From NCBI RefSeq assembly GCF_030295745.1, contig NZ_AP027291.1, positions 5,952,001-6,016,000 on the forward strand: a stretch of DNA of 64,000 nt, given 5' to 3'. Numbering within the stretch: position 1 is the stretch's first letter; each line of letters begins with the position of its first letter. Made by a program: the position numbers and the translations under genes. The stretch comes from Mycolicibacterium sp. TUM20985. Lineage in GTDB: Bacteria > Actinomycetota > Actinomycetes > Mycobacteriales > Mycobacteriaceae. The notes under the pieces are model-generated. The model was not told the DNA's origin and did no database searches. It saw only the letters and a list, made by a program, of their open reading frames with translations. Shown here in pieces: positions 1-8,510 of the stretch.

Positions 1-563
1 CTGTTGAACGCCATCGCCAGACAGGTGTAAGCGCCTACGATGAAGGGCAGCTCGACGAGCTGGGCGTTGGTGAGCTGACCGCGCAAACGGGCCCAGGTGT
101 CATCGTCGATGCGGTAGTGGTCGAGCAGTTGATCCGTCGCCGCCACGAGATCGCGCTCCAGCGGTGACCACGATTCCGAGTCGCCCTCGGCGATCGCCGC
201 GAAGTCACGGGCGTCGAGTCCATATTTCGCTGCCAGCCGCACGTGGTGCACCCATTCGTAGCGCGCCCGGGTGCGCCAGGCCACACGCAGCAGCATCAGT
301 TCCCGCTCACGATGGCCAATCGCCGGCTCCGCGAGCAGAACGTTGCCGAATCGGTTGAACGATCCGGCGAGCGCCGGATGATGAAGCATCGTAGCCAAGA
401 CGTTCGGCGCCAGCCCCTTCCTCCGGAACGCGTCAACCACCTTCGCCGGGAAGGCTTCGCGGATCGCCGCGACCGCGACGTCATCCCACTGATCCGCCGG
501 AATCGGCGCCAGCCGCGGCACGCTCGGCGACTCGTTCTCTTCGACCATCAGCAGACTGTACAT
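1..563 (-). CDS. Carboxymuconolactone decarboxylase-family protein (3' end outside window)
   Basis: An open frame on the minus strand runs off the left window edge, so only about 187 N-terminal residues are visible. The translation contains the AhpD/CMD-type stretch 'GHRERELMLLRVAWRTRARY' followed by EWVHH, the pattern of the helical CMD family (gamma-carboxymuconolactone decarboxylase or alkylhydroperoxidase-like). The EWVHH stretch keeps the catalytic-type His but has no CxxC, so peroxidase activity is not supported. Two in-frame ATGs are possible, 563 and 548; the upstream one lies inside the inverted repeat at 556-571. It is divergent from the SDR at 593. The function within a catabolic locus is inferred. 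Confidence 0.75.
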   Translation of the reverse strand, partial: MYSLLMVEENESPSVPRLAPIPADQWDDVAVAAIREAFPAKVVDAFRRKGLAPNVLATMLHHPALAGSFNRFGNVLLAEPAIGHRERELMLLRVAWRTRARYEWVHHVRLAAKYGLDARDFAAIAEGDSESWSPLERDLVAATDQLLDHYRIDDDTWARLRGQLTNAQLVELPFIVGAYTCLAMAFN

Positions 564-571
564 CCGTACAG
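556..571. promoter_or_regulatory. Inverted repeat CTGTAC-N4-GTACAG between divergent genes
   Basis: A perfect 6-bp inverted repeat with a 4-bp spacer lies in the short gap between the CMD-family gene and the SDR at 593, and it overlaps the upstream candidate start of the former. This is a typical size and place for a TetR/GntR-type operator controlling both genes. The cognate regulator is not identifiable here. Confidence 0.45.
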
Positions 572-592
572 CACGGGTGTTACCTTCCACCC

Positions 593-1405
593 ATGACTCT
601 CGCCCCTGAGTCGGCCGGGACCGCAGCCGGTCGAGGTCGCCTGACCGGCCGCAGGATCATCGTCGTCGGCGCCGGTTCGCGCCCCTCACCGGATCCAGAG
701 GTGACGGTCGGCAACGGACGTGCGATCGCCGTGCTGTGCGCTCGCGAAGGTGCCAGGGTGGCATGCGTCGACGTCAACGAAGAGGCCGCCAGATTCACGG
801 CCGACCTGTGCACGCAGGAAGGCAACGCCGCGGCACCCGTCGTCGCCGACGTTCGCGACGCCGATGCATGTCAACGGCTCGTCGAGGAGGCCCACGAAGC
901 CCTTGGCGGCCTCGATGGCGTGGTGGCCAACGTCGGGTACGGAGAAGGCAAGGGGCTTGAAGGCACCACCCCCGAGTTGTGGGACGACATCTTCGCGGTG
1001 AACGTACGGTCACATTTCCTCGTGGCGCGGGCCGCGATGCCCTTGCTCGAGGAGGACGGAGCGTTCGTGTTCATCGGATCGGCCGCCGGCCTGAAAGCTG
1101 GCACCCGCTTCCCTGCCTACGATTCGTCGAAGGCCGCCTTGTTCGGACTCACTCGGCACGTCGCGCTCGAGGGTGCGCCCCGACGAATCCGGGCGAACTA
1201 CGTCATTCCCGGCCCCGTCGACACGCCCCTCGGCCGCGTGGGCGACGCAACCGTCGCGGGCCGCACGAAGATCCGATGGCCACTGGGCCGCCAGGCCAGC
1301 GCCTGGGACATCGCCTACGCCACGGTATTCATGCTCAGCGCCGAATCCGCATACATCACGGCGCAGTCGTTGGTCGTGGACGGTGGAATTACCCAATTCG
1401 GTTGA
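593..1405 (+). CDS. SDR family NAD(P)-dependent oxidoreductase
   Basis: 270 aa short-chain dehydrogenase. The dinucleotide site is unusual: after IIVVGAGSRP there is a short insertion (SPDPEVTVGNGRAIA) before the helix, so the TGxxxGxG glycine motif is stretched. NVG replaces the usual NAG, the active-site serine lies in IGSAAG, and the YxxxK pair is YDSSK. The C-terminus VVDGGITQFG is the usual SDR ending. The ATG at 593 gives a full-length protein. It is divergent from the CMD-family gene and probably shares a regulator through the repeat at 556-571. The substrate is unknown. Confidence 0.9.
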   Translation: MTLAPESAGTAAGRGRLTGRRIIVVGAGSRPSPDPEVTVGNGRAIAVLCAREGARVACVDVNEEAARFTADLCTQEGNAAAPVVADVRDADACQRLVEEAHEALGGLDGVVANVGYGEGKGLEGTTPELWDDIFAVNVRSHFLVARAAMPLLEEDGAFVFIGSAAGLKAGTRFPAYDSSKAALFGLTRHVALEGAPRRIRANYVIPGPVDTPLGRVGDATVAGRTKIRWPLGRQASAWDIAYATVFMLSAESAYITAQSLVVDGGITQFG

Positions 1406-1475
1406 GCCATGTGAACTCGACCCACTACCTCTGCGCCCGAGCGGGCACACGGGATCTCTCGAGAAAGGAAAGACC

Positions 1476-1982
1476 ATGATGCGTAGATCGTTTCGCCATT
1501 TGACCTCGATCGGAGGCGCTGTCGTGATTGCACTGGGGACGATGGGGGCCTCGGTGTTGCTCAGTGGACCGGCGGCCGCCGACCCGCCCGTGCCGTCGGA
1601 TGTGTGGATCCAGTGCACCGGATTCTCCGGACCCAGCACGACGTGGCCGCACCCGCTCACAGGATGCATCGCTCGGGGGCAAACGACGACGGGGTCGGGA
1701 TACACCCAACGGACGGTGCCAGGGACGGAAACCATCTTCTGGGACGCACCCTTTCTCAAGGGCGCTAGCCTTCAGCTGACCAACATAGCTAATGGAGCGC
1801 CCGCTGACGGCACGTCGTGCCCCGCCGACCATCCTGCGCGCGTGGGTGTTTCGGGCGTCATCTCCGCAACGGAGCCCGGAACCAAACAGTACGACGGCTC
1901 ATCGGTCAGGGCGACCATCTGTGCCAACGCGACCGACTTCTTCCTGGCGACCGGATCGAAGTTCACCGTCTACAAGAAGTAA
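1476..1982 (+). CDS. Small secreted protein with Sec signal peptide
   Basis: 168 aa, starting at ATG 1476 with AGAAAGGA about 8 bp upstream; a second ATG follows directly at 1479. Residues 1-35 form a Sec signal: MMRRSFRH basic end, a hydrophobic core, and a cleavage site near GPAAA-DPP. The mature part (about 133 aa) contains four cysteines, consistent with disulfides in an exported protein, and ends KFTVYKK. I do not recognise a family. It lies alone between two SDR genes. The open frame extends upstream to 1173, but that extension is antisense-like sequence inside the SDR. Confidence 0.75.
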   Translation: MMRRSFRHLTSIGGAVVIALGTMGASVLLSGPAAADPPVPSDVWIQCTGFSGPSTTWPHPLTGCIARGQTTTGSGYTQRTVPGTETIFWDAPFLKGASLQLTNIANGAPADGTSCPADHPARVGVSGVISATEPGTKQYDGSSVRATICANATDFFLATGSKFTVYKK

Positions 1983-2090
1983 CTCGCCACGGCACTGAAG
2001 GAGCGTCGGTCAGGAGCCTGTCACCGGGGTTCTAAGGTCCTTCCATCGAGAATGGAGGTCGGCGCCTTGGCGATGGTGCCGACTTCTATC

Positions 2091-2107
2091 TTGATAGTCA
2101 CTGTCAC
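2091..2107. promoter_or_regulatory. Candidate operator TTGATAGTCACTGTCAC (regulon site 1)
   Basis: Quasi-palindrome TGATAGT-C-ACTGTCA, 17 bp before the ATG of the SDR at 2123. Close variants precede the genes at 3495 (3459-3473) and 8472 (8512-8526), so this is a recurring site rather than chance. The TetR encoded at 6998-7660 is the likely ligand. Confidence 0.55.
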
Positions 2108-2122
2108 GATGGGTACGTTCGG

Positions 2123-2881
2123 ATGATGGGCGTTCTCGACGGCAAGGTTGCACTCATCACGGGTGCCGGGCAGGGAGTCGGCCGCGGCATTGCTCTGGCG
2201 TTGGCCCGTGAGGGTGCCGCGATTGCCATCGTCGACCGAAACGAAGAAACCGCCTCGGAGACAGCTGTTCTCATCGAGCAACTCGGCGGCAGTGCGCTTT
2301 ACCGCATCTGCGATGTACGGAACTCCGGCGAGGTAGACACCTGCGTTGCCTCGATCATCGAGGCGCTCGGCACGGTGGACATCCTGGTGAACAACGCGGT
2401 CGACGCGAGGGTAGGCATTCCGCTGGAGGACCTCGACGACGAGCAGTTCCTGATCTCCTTCACCAGCGGGCCCTTCGCGTCGTTCTGGTTCATGCGGGCG
2501 TGCTTCCCCTACTTGCAGAACGGTGGGCGTGTCATCAACCTGCGGTCGGGCACGGAAGCACAATCCATGGTGGGGTACGGCGCGTACGTCTCCGCCAAGT
2601 CGGCGGTGGGTGGGCTGACCCGAGCGGCGGCCCGCGAATGGGGGCGCAAGGGCATCACGGTCAACGCCCTGGTGCCCTTCTCGCTTAGTCCGAGTGCCGC
2701 AGCGGATCTCGCGAAGAAGCCCGGACGCCTCGACGCCCTCTACCGTCAATTGTCGATTCCGCGTACGGCCGACGCCGAGGCCGATGTCGGGCGCGCCGCG
2801 GTCTTCCTGGCCGGGCCCGACGCCACGTTCATCACCGGCTGCACCATTTCCGTGGACGGCGGCGGCTCGTTCTTCTCGTAG
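2123..2881 (+). CDS. SDR family oxidoreductase
   Basis: 252 aa classical SDR: TGAGQGVGRGIA nucleotide motif near residue 14, D37 in VDRNEE suggesting NAD preference, NNAV in place of NNAG, and YVSAK as the catalytic Tyr/Lys pair. It ends in ISVDGGGSFFS. The start is one of two consecutive ATGs (2123/2126). It is the first gene after operator site 1 and is followed after 30 bp by a SnoaL-like gene, so the two are probably co-transcribed. The exact substrate cannot be read from sequence. Confidence 0.9.
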   Translation: MMGVLDGKVALITGAGQGVGRGIALALAREGAAIAIVDRNEETASETAVLIEQLGGSALYRICDVRNSGEVDTCVASIIEALGTVDILVNNAVDARVGIPLEDLDDEQFLISFTSGPFASFWFMRACFPYLQNGGRVINLRSGTEAQSMVGYGAYVSAKSAVGGLTRAAAREWGRKGITVNALVPFSLSPSAAADLAKKPGRLDALYRQLSIPRTADAEADVGRAAVFLAGPDATFITGCTISVDGGGSFFS

Positions 2882-2911
2882 TCGAAAACCCCTACTCAAC
2901 AAGGAGAACCA

Positions 2912-3415
2912 GTGACAACACTTGCTGCGCGCGAAACGGAAGCGCTGGAGTCCTATCGGCGGTACGTCGCACAACGCGAACTATGCGTGGCCGGCGACGC
3001 ACCATGGTCGACCATCGGTGCGTGGTTCACCGAAGACGCCGTCTTCATCGACCCGGCCTGGGGCCGGGTGCAAGGTCGCGACGAGATCACCCGATACCTC
3101 GACCACTCGATGGCCGGCTTCGAGGGGTGGAGCTTCCCGGAAGAGTGGACCATGGTCGACGGCGACCGATTGGTGACCTACTGGTGGAATCGCTTGCCAG
3201 GAACTCGGGCAGACGGTTCTCCCTATCAGGCTCCTGCCTTCTCGCTCCTGCACTATGCCGGTGACGGGTTGTTCGACTACGAACTGGATGTGTTGAACAT
3301 CGCCGAAGTAGGCGACCTGATGGTCGAATCCGCTTGGATGCCGGGAGCGGGGATGTCGGTCCCCGGAGCCCACCCCGATCGGAACATCACCCCGCCGCGG
3401 CTTGAAAAACCCTGA
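2912..3415 (+). CDS. SnoaL/NTF2-like domain protein
   Basis: 167 aa starting at GTG 2912, with AAGGAG at 2901-2906 deciding the start. The fold pattern (EALESYRRYVAQRE, WFTEDAVFIDPAWGRVQGRDEITRYLD, then beta strands) is that of the NTF2-like superfamily, which in mycobacteria contains small hydrolases, isomerases and dehydratases acting on steroid-like or aromatic intermediates. It sits between an SDR and a DHDPR-like oxidoreductase. The reaction is unknown. Confidence 0.75.
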   Translation: MTTLAARETEALESYRRYVAQRELCVAGDAPWSTIGAWFTEDAVFIDPAWGRVQGRDEITRYLDHSMAGFEGWSFPEEWTMVDGDRLVTYWWNRLPGTRADGSPYQAPAFSLLHYAGDGLFDYELDVLNIAEVGDLMVESAWMPGAGMSVPGAHPDRNITPPRLEKP

Positions 3416-3439
3416 CCGTTCTCGGCCGTCGACCACTAT

Positions 3440-3474
3440 TTGATAGTCGCTACGATCTTGACAGTCACTCTCAA
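3440..3474. promoter_or_regulatory. Candidate operator, tandem sites (regulon site 2)
   Basis: TGACAGT-C-ACTCTCA at 3459-3473 matches site 1 with one change per arm. It is preceded by a half-conserved copy starting TTGATAGTCGCTA at 3440. The pair lies 21 bp upstream of the ATG at 3495, so it could overlap the promoter. Confidence 0.5.
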
Positions 3475-3494
3475 TAACGACTTGAATGGTGGTC

Positions 3495-4565
3495 ATGGCG
3501 ATTCGAGTGGTGCAGTGGGCGACAGGCGGCGTGGGCAAGGCCGCGATCCAGGGCGTGCTCGCCCATCCCGACCTGGAATTGGTGGGCACCTGGGTGCACT
3601 CGGAGAGCAAGCACGGCAAGGACGTCGGCGAACTCGTCGGCCTGGACCCCATCGGTGTCCTCGCGACGACCAGCGTGGACGAAATCCTCGCTCTCGATGC
3701 CGACTGCGTGGTTTACAGCCCGCTCCTTCCGAACGAGGACGAAGTGGTGGCGCTCCTGCGTTCGGGCAAGAACGTCGTCACACCCGTGGGGTGGGTATAC
3801 CCCGACCTGTCCAATTGCACTGCCATCCTCGATGCCTGCGCCGCGGGCGGAAGCACGTTGCACGGCACGGGTATTCATCCGGGTGGGATCACTGAGCGGT
3901 TCCCGCTGATGGCCTCGGCGTTGACCGCGGCCGTCACACACGTGCGGTCGGAGGAGTTCAGTGACATTCGCACCTACAACGCCCCCGACGTCGTGCGCCA
4001 CATCATGGGATTCGGCGTGACGCCCGAGGTAGCGATGGCCGGCCCGATCGTCGACCTGTTGGCCGCGGGCTTCAAGGCGTCGGTACGGATGATCGTGACG
4101 GAGATGGGGTTCGACGTCGATCCCGAGCTCGAGTCAGTGCAGGAGGTCGCCGTCGCCACCATGCCGATCGAAGCGCCCATCGGCGTCATCGAGCCGGGCC
4201 AGGTCGCCGCGCGCAGGTTCCACTGGCGTGCACTGGTGGACGGGACGCCGGTCGTCACCGCAAGCGTCAACTGGCTCATGGGTGAGGAGAATTTGCATCC
4301 TGCATGGAATTTCGGCCCGGAGGGCGAGCGGTTCGAGATCGAGATCAGCGGGGACCCAGATGTGAAATTCACCATCAAGGGCCTGCAGCCCGAGACCATC
4401 GAGGCGGGGCTGATCCGAAACCCCGGCGTCGTGGTCACCGCCAATCACTGTGTCAGCGCGATCCCCTACGTCGTCGACGCCGCGCCCGGAATCAAGACCT
4501 ACCTCGATCTGCCCCTGCTGGCCGGTCGGGCCGCGCCGCAGTTCGGATTTGGGCGCAGTAAGTGA
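3495..4565 (+). CDS. Dihydrodipicolinate-reductase-like NAD(P)-dependent oxidoreductase
   Basis: 356 aa from ATG 3495 (MAIRVVQWATGGVGK); an in-frame ATG at 3486 would add three residues. The N-terminal Rossmann motif GGVGKAAIQGV, the VLAHPDLELVGTWVHS strand-helix pattern and the GKNVVTPVGWVYP segment are typical of the actinobacterial 'dihydrodipicolinate reductase' family found in steroid and terpenoid catabolic loci, not of true DapB, which is about 100 residues shorter. Its stop overlaps the next SDR start (GTGA), indicating an operon. Substrate inferred only by context. Confidence 0.8.
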   Translation: MAIRVVQWATGGVGKAAIQGVLAHPDLELVGTWVHSESKHGKDVGELVGLDPIGVLATTSVDEILALDADCVVYSPLLPNEDEVVALLRSGKNVVTPVGWVYPDLSNCTAILDACAAGGSTLHGTGIHPGGITERFPLMASALTAAVTHVRSEEFSDIRTYNAPDVVRHIMGFGVTPEVAMAGPIVDLLAAGFKASVRMIVTEMGFDVDPELESVQEVAVATMPIEAPIGVIEPGQVAARRFHWRALVDGTPVVTASVNWLMGEENLHPAWNFGPEGERFEIEISGDPDVKFTIKGLQPETIEAGLIRNPGVVVTANHCVSAIPYVVDAAPGIKTYLDLPLLAGRAAPQFGFGRSK

Positions 4566-5365
4566 TTCTCGACGAGTTCCGGCTCGACGGACGCGTGGCC
4601 ATCGTGACGGGCGCAAGCCAGGGCATTGGCCGCGGTATCGCACTCGGCCTGGCCGAGGCCGGAGCGAGCGTGGTCCTTGGCGCGCGCACCAAGGCCGATC
4701 TCGACGAGGTGGTCGCCAGCGTCGAGGAAGCGGGTGGCACAGCGCTCGCCGTCGCCACGGACGTCCTCGTAGACGATGATCGGCGCCGGCTCGTCGACTC
4801 TGCCGTCGAGAAGTTCGGCCGCCTCGACGTGCTCATCAACAACGCCGGAGGTACGGGGCCGCGGTCTGCCATGACGACGTCGGAGCGGTTCTTCGACATG
4901 GCGATGAAGTTCAACGTCACTGCCCCGTTTCTGATGAGCCAGCTCGCCGCTCAGCCGATGGTGGACACCGCGGGCAGCGGATCGATCGTCAACATCTCCT
5001 CTCGCGCCTCCGACATGGTGCTGAGCTCGTTCACCGCCTATGGCGCAGGCAAGGCCGCGCTCAATCAGATGACGCGGACCCTTGCGGGTGAGTTCGCACC
5101 ACTGGTTCGAGTGAACGCGATCGTCGTCGGCGGCGTTGCCACCCAGGGTCTTGACGTCGTTCTGACCAACGACGAGTTGCGCGCTCAGTTCGAAGCCAAC
5201 ACCCCGATGGGTCGCCCGGGAACGCCGAAGGACATCGCTTGTGCTGCGCTCTATCTGGCCTCTCCGGCGTCTGCGTGGGTCACCGGCAAATTGCTTCACG
5301 TCGACGGTGGTTGTGAGCGACCGGCCATGGACGTTCCGGTACCGCGGTTGCGCCCGAGCCGATAA
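4562..5365 (+). CDS. SDR family oxidoreductase
   Basis: 267 aa, GTG start overlapping the preceding stop by 4 nt. Classical SDR: TGASQGIGRGIA, NNAGG, SRAS serine region and YGAGK catalytic pair. It is clearly paralogous to the minus-strand SDR at 7663-8472: both begin MILD, share DLDEVV after the second strand and TSERFF in the middle. Two copies of the same enzyme type in one regulon suggest oxidation at two positions or on two stereoisomers. It is followed by the FAD oxidoreductase 3 bp downstream. Confidence 0.9.
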   Translation: MILDEFRLDGRVAIVTGASQGIGRGIALGLAEAGASVVLGARTKADLDEVVASVEEAGGTALAVATDVLVDDDRRRLVDSAVEKFGRLDVLINNAGGTGPRSAMTTSERFFDMAMKFNVTAPFLMSQLAAQPMVDTAGSGSIVNISSRASDMVLSSFTAYGAGKAALNQMTRTLAGEFAPLVRVNAIVVGGVATQGLDVVLTNDELRAQFEANTPMGRPGTPKDIACAALYLASPASAWVTGKLLHVDGGCERPAMDVPVPRLRPSR

Positions 5366-5368
5366 CCC

Positions 5369-6493
5369 GTGACCAAACAGCGGCCACGGGTAGTCATTGC
5401 TGGACTGGGTGACATCGGGTTGCTCACCGCGATCCACCTCGCCCGCCATGCCAGGGTCGTCGGAATCTCGAGCAAGCCCGAGCTGGTCAGCGGGCAGGAG
5501 TTGGGGGTGCGGTTGGCGCGGCCCGATGACTGGGCCCGAGACAACCGGGTCGACTTCGGGCGCTATCGACGGCTCGATGGCGTACGAAGGGTCCACGGGG
5601 TACTAACCGGCCTGGACCTCGATTCCCGCGAGGTCACCGTCCGGCTGGCCGACGGCAGCCTTGCCGTGGAGGCGTACGACGTGCTGGTGGTCTCGACCGG
5701 CGTGACCAACGGATTCTGGCGCCGGCCCGAGTTGCAGTCACGCGAGCAGATTGATGCCGACATCCTGGCGCATCACCAGGCCCTTGCCACCGCCTCTTCG
5801 GTGATCGTGATCGGCGGCGGCGCGGCAGCGGTCAGCGCTGCGGCGAATCTACGGATCCGTTGGCCCGACAAGCGGATTGAGCTCTACTTCCCCGGACAGC
5901 GGGCGCTGGTTGCGCACCATCCGCGCGCCTGGGAGCAGGTACGCAGCCGCCTCGTCGACCTTGGAGTCGGCCTGCACCCAGAGCACCGCGCCGTGGTGCC
6001 GGACGGCTTCGCCTGCGAGGAGATCACCCACGAGCCAGTCCACTGGAGCACGGGGCAGCACCCCGTCGAGGCCGACGCCGTCGTATGGGCCATCGGCAAG
6101 GTCGCGCCGAACACCGACTGGCTGCCCCCGTCCCTGCTCGACGAGCACGGCTTCGTCGACGTCGACACCACGTTGCAGACCCGCACCAGGCCGGAGATCT
6201 TCGCCATCGGCGACGTCGCCGCCACCGATCCGTTGCGGTCCTCGGCCCGCAACCGTGCTGATGGCTTGCTGGCGAACAACATTCGCGCTTATGTGACCGG
6301 CCGGCCACTCAAGGACTACCGAGCCTCCCGCTCTCGGTGGGGGTCGGTGCTCGGCGTGCAGGACGACGGGCTCCTGTTCTTCGCTTCCGACGGTCACACG
6401 ATCCGGGTTCCAGCCTGGTTGATCAACCGGGTACTGCTGCCGTGGGTAGTCCGGCGCGGGTTCTACCGCGGCGTTCGGCCGGCCAGGGGCTGA
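5369..6493 (+). CDS. FAD/NAD(P)-dependent oxidoreductase of the AIFM2/FSP1 (NDH-2-like) type
   Basis: 374 aa from GTG 5369, directly after the SDR. Domain order: FAD-binding GLGDIG near residue 12, the VLVVSTG strand near residue 108, NAD-binding GGGAAAVSAA near residue 148, WAIGKVAPNT, and FAIGDVAATD near residue 288, the second FAD contact. There is a C-terminal basic/hydrophobic tail. This architecture belongs to single-component pyridine-nucleotide oxidoreductases that pass electrons from NAD(P)H to quinones or ferredoxins. Its 3' end overlaps the convergent membrane-protein gene by 31 bp. Confidence 0.85.
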   Translation: MTKQRPRVVIAGLGDIGLLTAIHLARHARVVGISSKPELVSGQELGVRLARPDDWARDNRVDFGRYRRLDGVRRVHGVLTGLDLDSREVTVRLADGSLAVEAYDVLVVSTGVTNGFWRRPELQSREQIDADILAHHQALATASSVIVIGGGAAAVSAAANLRIRWPDKRIELYFPGQRALVAHHPRAWEQVRSRLVDLGVGLHPEHRAVVPDGFACEEITHEPVHWSTGQHPVEADAVVWAIGKVAPNTDWLPPSLLDEHGFVDVDTTLQTRTRPEIFAIGDVAATDPLRSSARNRADGLLANNIRAYVTGRPLKDYRASRSRWGSVLGVQDDGLLFFASDGHTIRVPAWLINRVLLPWVVRRGFYRGVRPARG

Positions 6494-6993
6494 CTGCGGT
6501 CCATCCCGGGCCAGGGCCAGAAGCGCCACGCCACCAGTATCGGCACGATTGCCCAGGGAAGGTTCATCGGCAGGTAGAGCCCAAGGTTCGGGGGGCTGTC
6601 CGGCCCGAGGAATGTCTGCATGAAGTAGAAGTACATGTTCATGCTGGCGCTGACGAAATAGATCACGGCCAGAGTTCCCAGCCACGGCCACGACTTCAAC
6701 TTCCACAGGCCGATGGTCAGCACGACCATCAATGGGAGCTGCACGAAGGCGTCGTAGAGAAGCGACGCTTGTAGCGGCGGCGGCATGACCAGGTGCTGCG
6801 GTTCCTCCTCGACGGCCCAGGTGTGCAGCCAACGCAACACCGGCCAGGGACTGCTGGGGGAGATGACCACACCGAGCCCCTCGGGCAGACTCAGCGCGAC
6901 GGCGTTGACGATGCCGAGGATAAATGCAGGGATCAGGACGTAGTCGAGCCGGCTGCGGACGAGGGGGCTGGGTTCCACGAGAACTGTTGTCAT
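6463..6993 (-). CDS. EXPERA-like (TMEM97/emopamil-binding type) four-helix membrane protein
   Basis: 176 aa with four predicted hydrophobic segments (about residues 18-38, 85-100, 106-125, 145-162). The arrangement 'LRWLHTWAVEEEPQH ... PPPLQASLLYDAFVQLPL ... LAVIYFVSASMN ... PWAIVPILVAWR' closely follows the eukaryotic TMEM97/EXPERA layout, in which this fold binds or isomerises sterols. It is the last gene of an SDR-TetR-membrane protein operon, 4 bp after the TetR stop. A role in handling a sterol- or terpenoid-like substrate is inference. The assignment is from visual pattern only. Confidence 0.55.
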   Translation of the reverse strand: MTTVLVEPSPLVRSRLDYVLIPAFILGIVNAVALSLPEGLGVVISPSSPWPVLRWLHTWAVEEEPQHLVMPPPLQASLLYDAFVQLPLMVVLTIGLWKLKSWPWLGTLAVIYFVSASMNMYFYFMQTFLGPDSPPNLGLYLPMNLPWAIVPILVAWRFWPWPGMDRSQPLAGRTPR

Positions 6994-6997
6994 CTGG

Positions 6998-7660
6998 TCA
7001 CTTCCGACGTCGGGCCGGCGGCTTGGAATTGCTCAGCCCATTGGTCACCAGGTGAAGTGCCCGCTCGGTGAGCTCGTGCAACGACTCGCTTTGGTCGTAG
7101 GTGAGCCACCACTCGTAGGCATATTCGACCGCGGCAACGGCCGCGCGGACCATGACCCCCGCCTGGATGCCCGCTGCGGTGGCGGTGTCGGCCAGGCGGA
7201 GAGCGACCGCGCCGATGAGTTCGTCACAGTCCTCGCGATTGAGCAGGGAGGCTCGGCGCAACTCAGCCGGTGCCGAAGCCATCGCCCGCCGCCAGAGTTC
7301 CATGGTCTCGTCGTCGTTGACGAACTGTGAGGTGCGAGCGAGAATCGCCGCTGCAATGGATTCCGCGACGTCCTCGTCGCGCGGACGGGCGCGAAAGTTG
7401 GCGACGATCTGTTCCCGTCCGCGCTGCGTTGCTCCGAGCAAGAGGTATTCCTTGCTCGGTACGTGTCGGAAGAATGTACTGGGCGATATACCGACCTCTT
7501 CGGCGATCGCCTCGGTGGTGACATTGCCGAAACCCTGCGCCGCAAACATTCGCAGGGCGGCGAACTGGATGTCGGCACGCAACGCAATGCGTTGCCGTTC
7601 GCGCAGCGGAATCGACGCGCTCGTCTCGGTCTGACCTGAATCCTGTTGCGTGAAGGGCAT
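6998..7660 (-). CDS. TetR/AcrR family transcriptional regulator
   Basis: 220 aa from ATG 7660; GAGGTGA lies just upstream, in the end of the SDR, and the gap is 2 nt, so translation is coupled. The N-terminal HTH is clear: AEEVGISPSTFFRHVPSKEYLL. The C-terminal ligand domain ends with a basic KPPARRRK tail. It is the second gene of the operon behind regulon site 3, so it would autoregulate. It is the best candidate to bind sites 1-3 and so control both arms of this locus. The open frame reaches back to 7795, but that is SDR coding sequence. Confidence 0.85.
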   Translation of the reverse strand: MPFTQQDSGQTETSASIPLRERQRIALRADIQFAALRMFAAQGFGNVTTEAIAEEVGISPSTFFRHVPSKEYLLLGATQRGREQIVANFRARPRDEDVAESIAAAILARTSQFVNDDETMELWRRAMASAPAELRRASLLNREDCDELIGAVALRLADTATAAGIQAGVMVRAAVAAVEYAYEWWLTYDQSESLHELTERALHLVTNGLSNSKPPARRRK

Positions 7661-7662
7661 GC

Positions 7663-8472
7663 TCACCTCGGTGGTCGCGGTTCCAGCGGCGGAGCGGGAA
7701 TCTCGACGGCAGGGACGCTGGAGCCGCCGTCGACGTTCAAGATCGCGCCGGTGACCCACGACGATGCCGGGGACGCCAAGTACAGCGCGGCACAAGCGAT
7801 GTCCTCGGGCATTCCGGCACGCTGCATGGGCGTGCGCTCCAGGAGATCACGGTGCATCTGCTCATCCTGCATGACCGTGGCGAGGGCTCGCGTGTCGATG
7901 GCACCGGTACCGATGGCGTTGATCCGCACCCGTGGCGCGAACTCGGCCGCGAGGTTTCTGGTCATCTGCGTCAGGGCCGCCTTACCCACGCCGTGGGCAA
8001 CGAACGACGTGAGCACCATGTCACCTGCCCGCGATGAGATGTTGACGACGCTGCCGGAGCCGACGGTGTCCACCATCGCTTGAGCTGCGACCTTCGTCAG
8101 CAGGAACGGTGCGATGGCATTGAAGTGCACGGCGGACTGAAAGAAACGTTCCGAGGTGTGCATCGCCGGTCGCGGCGCGGTGCCTCCAGCGTTGTTGATC
8201 AGGATGTCGAGCCGGCCGAAGACGCGGACCGTCTCGGCCACCAGATGGTCGAGCTGGTCGGATTCCATCACGTCGGTCCGGACCGCCAAGGCTCGCCGTC
8301 CGGTCTCTTGAATGCGCGTGACGACCTCGTCGAGGTCTGACATCGTGCGGGCTGCAACCACGACATCGGCGCCCGCCTCGGCCAAGCCGATCGCAATGCT
8401 GCGCCCGATTCCCTGGCCGCCGCCAGTGACGATGGCGACCTTGTCGGTGACGGCGAAGTTGTCGAGGATCAT
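7663..8472 (-). CDS. SDR family oxidoreductase (paralogue of 4562-5365)
   Basis: 269 aa. TGGGQGIGRSIA motif, NNAGGTAPRPAM, SSRAGD serine region. HGVGK replaces YxxxK: in the paralogue the same position reads YGAGK, here it is HGVGK, so the catalytic Tyr appears to be His (residues VAHGVGKAALTQM). That is unusual and may mean altered or lost activity. First gene of the SDR-TetR-EXPERA operon with regulon site 3 about 40 bp upstream. Confidence 0.88.
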   Translation of the reverse strand: MILDNFAVTDKVAIVTGGGQGIGRSIAIGLAEAGADVVVAARTMSDLDEVVTRIQETGRRALAVRTDVMESDQLDHLVAETVRVFGRLDILINNAGGTAPRPAMHTSERFFQSAVHFNAIAPFLLTKVAAQAMVDTVGSGSVVNISSRAGDMVLTSFVAHGVGKAALTQMTRNLAAEFAPRVRINAIGTGAIDTRALATVMQDEQMHRDLLERTPMQRAGMPEDIACAALYLASPASSWVTGAILNVDGGSSVPAVEIPAPPLEPRPPR

Positions 8473-8510
8473 GCATCTACTTCCGGCCGGGGACTAACAG
8501 TGTCCAGAAG

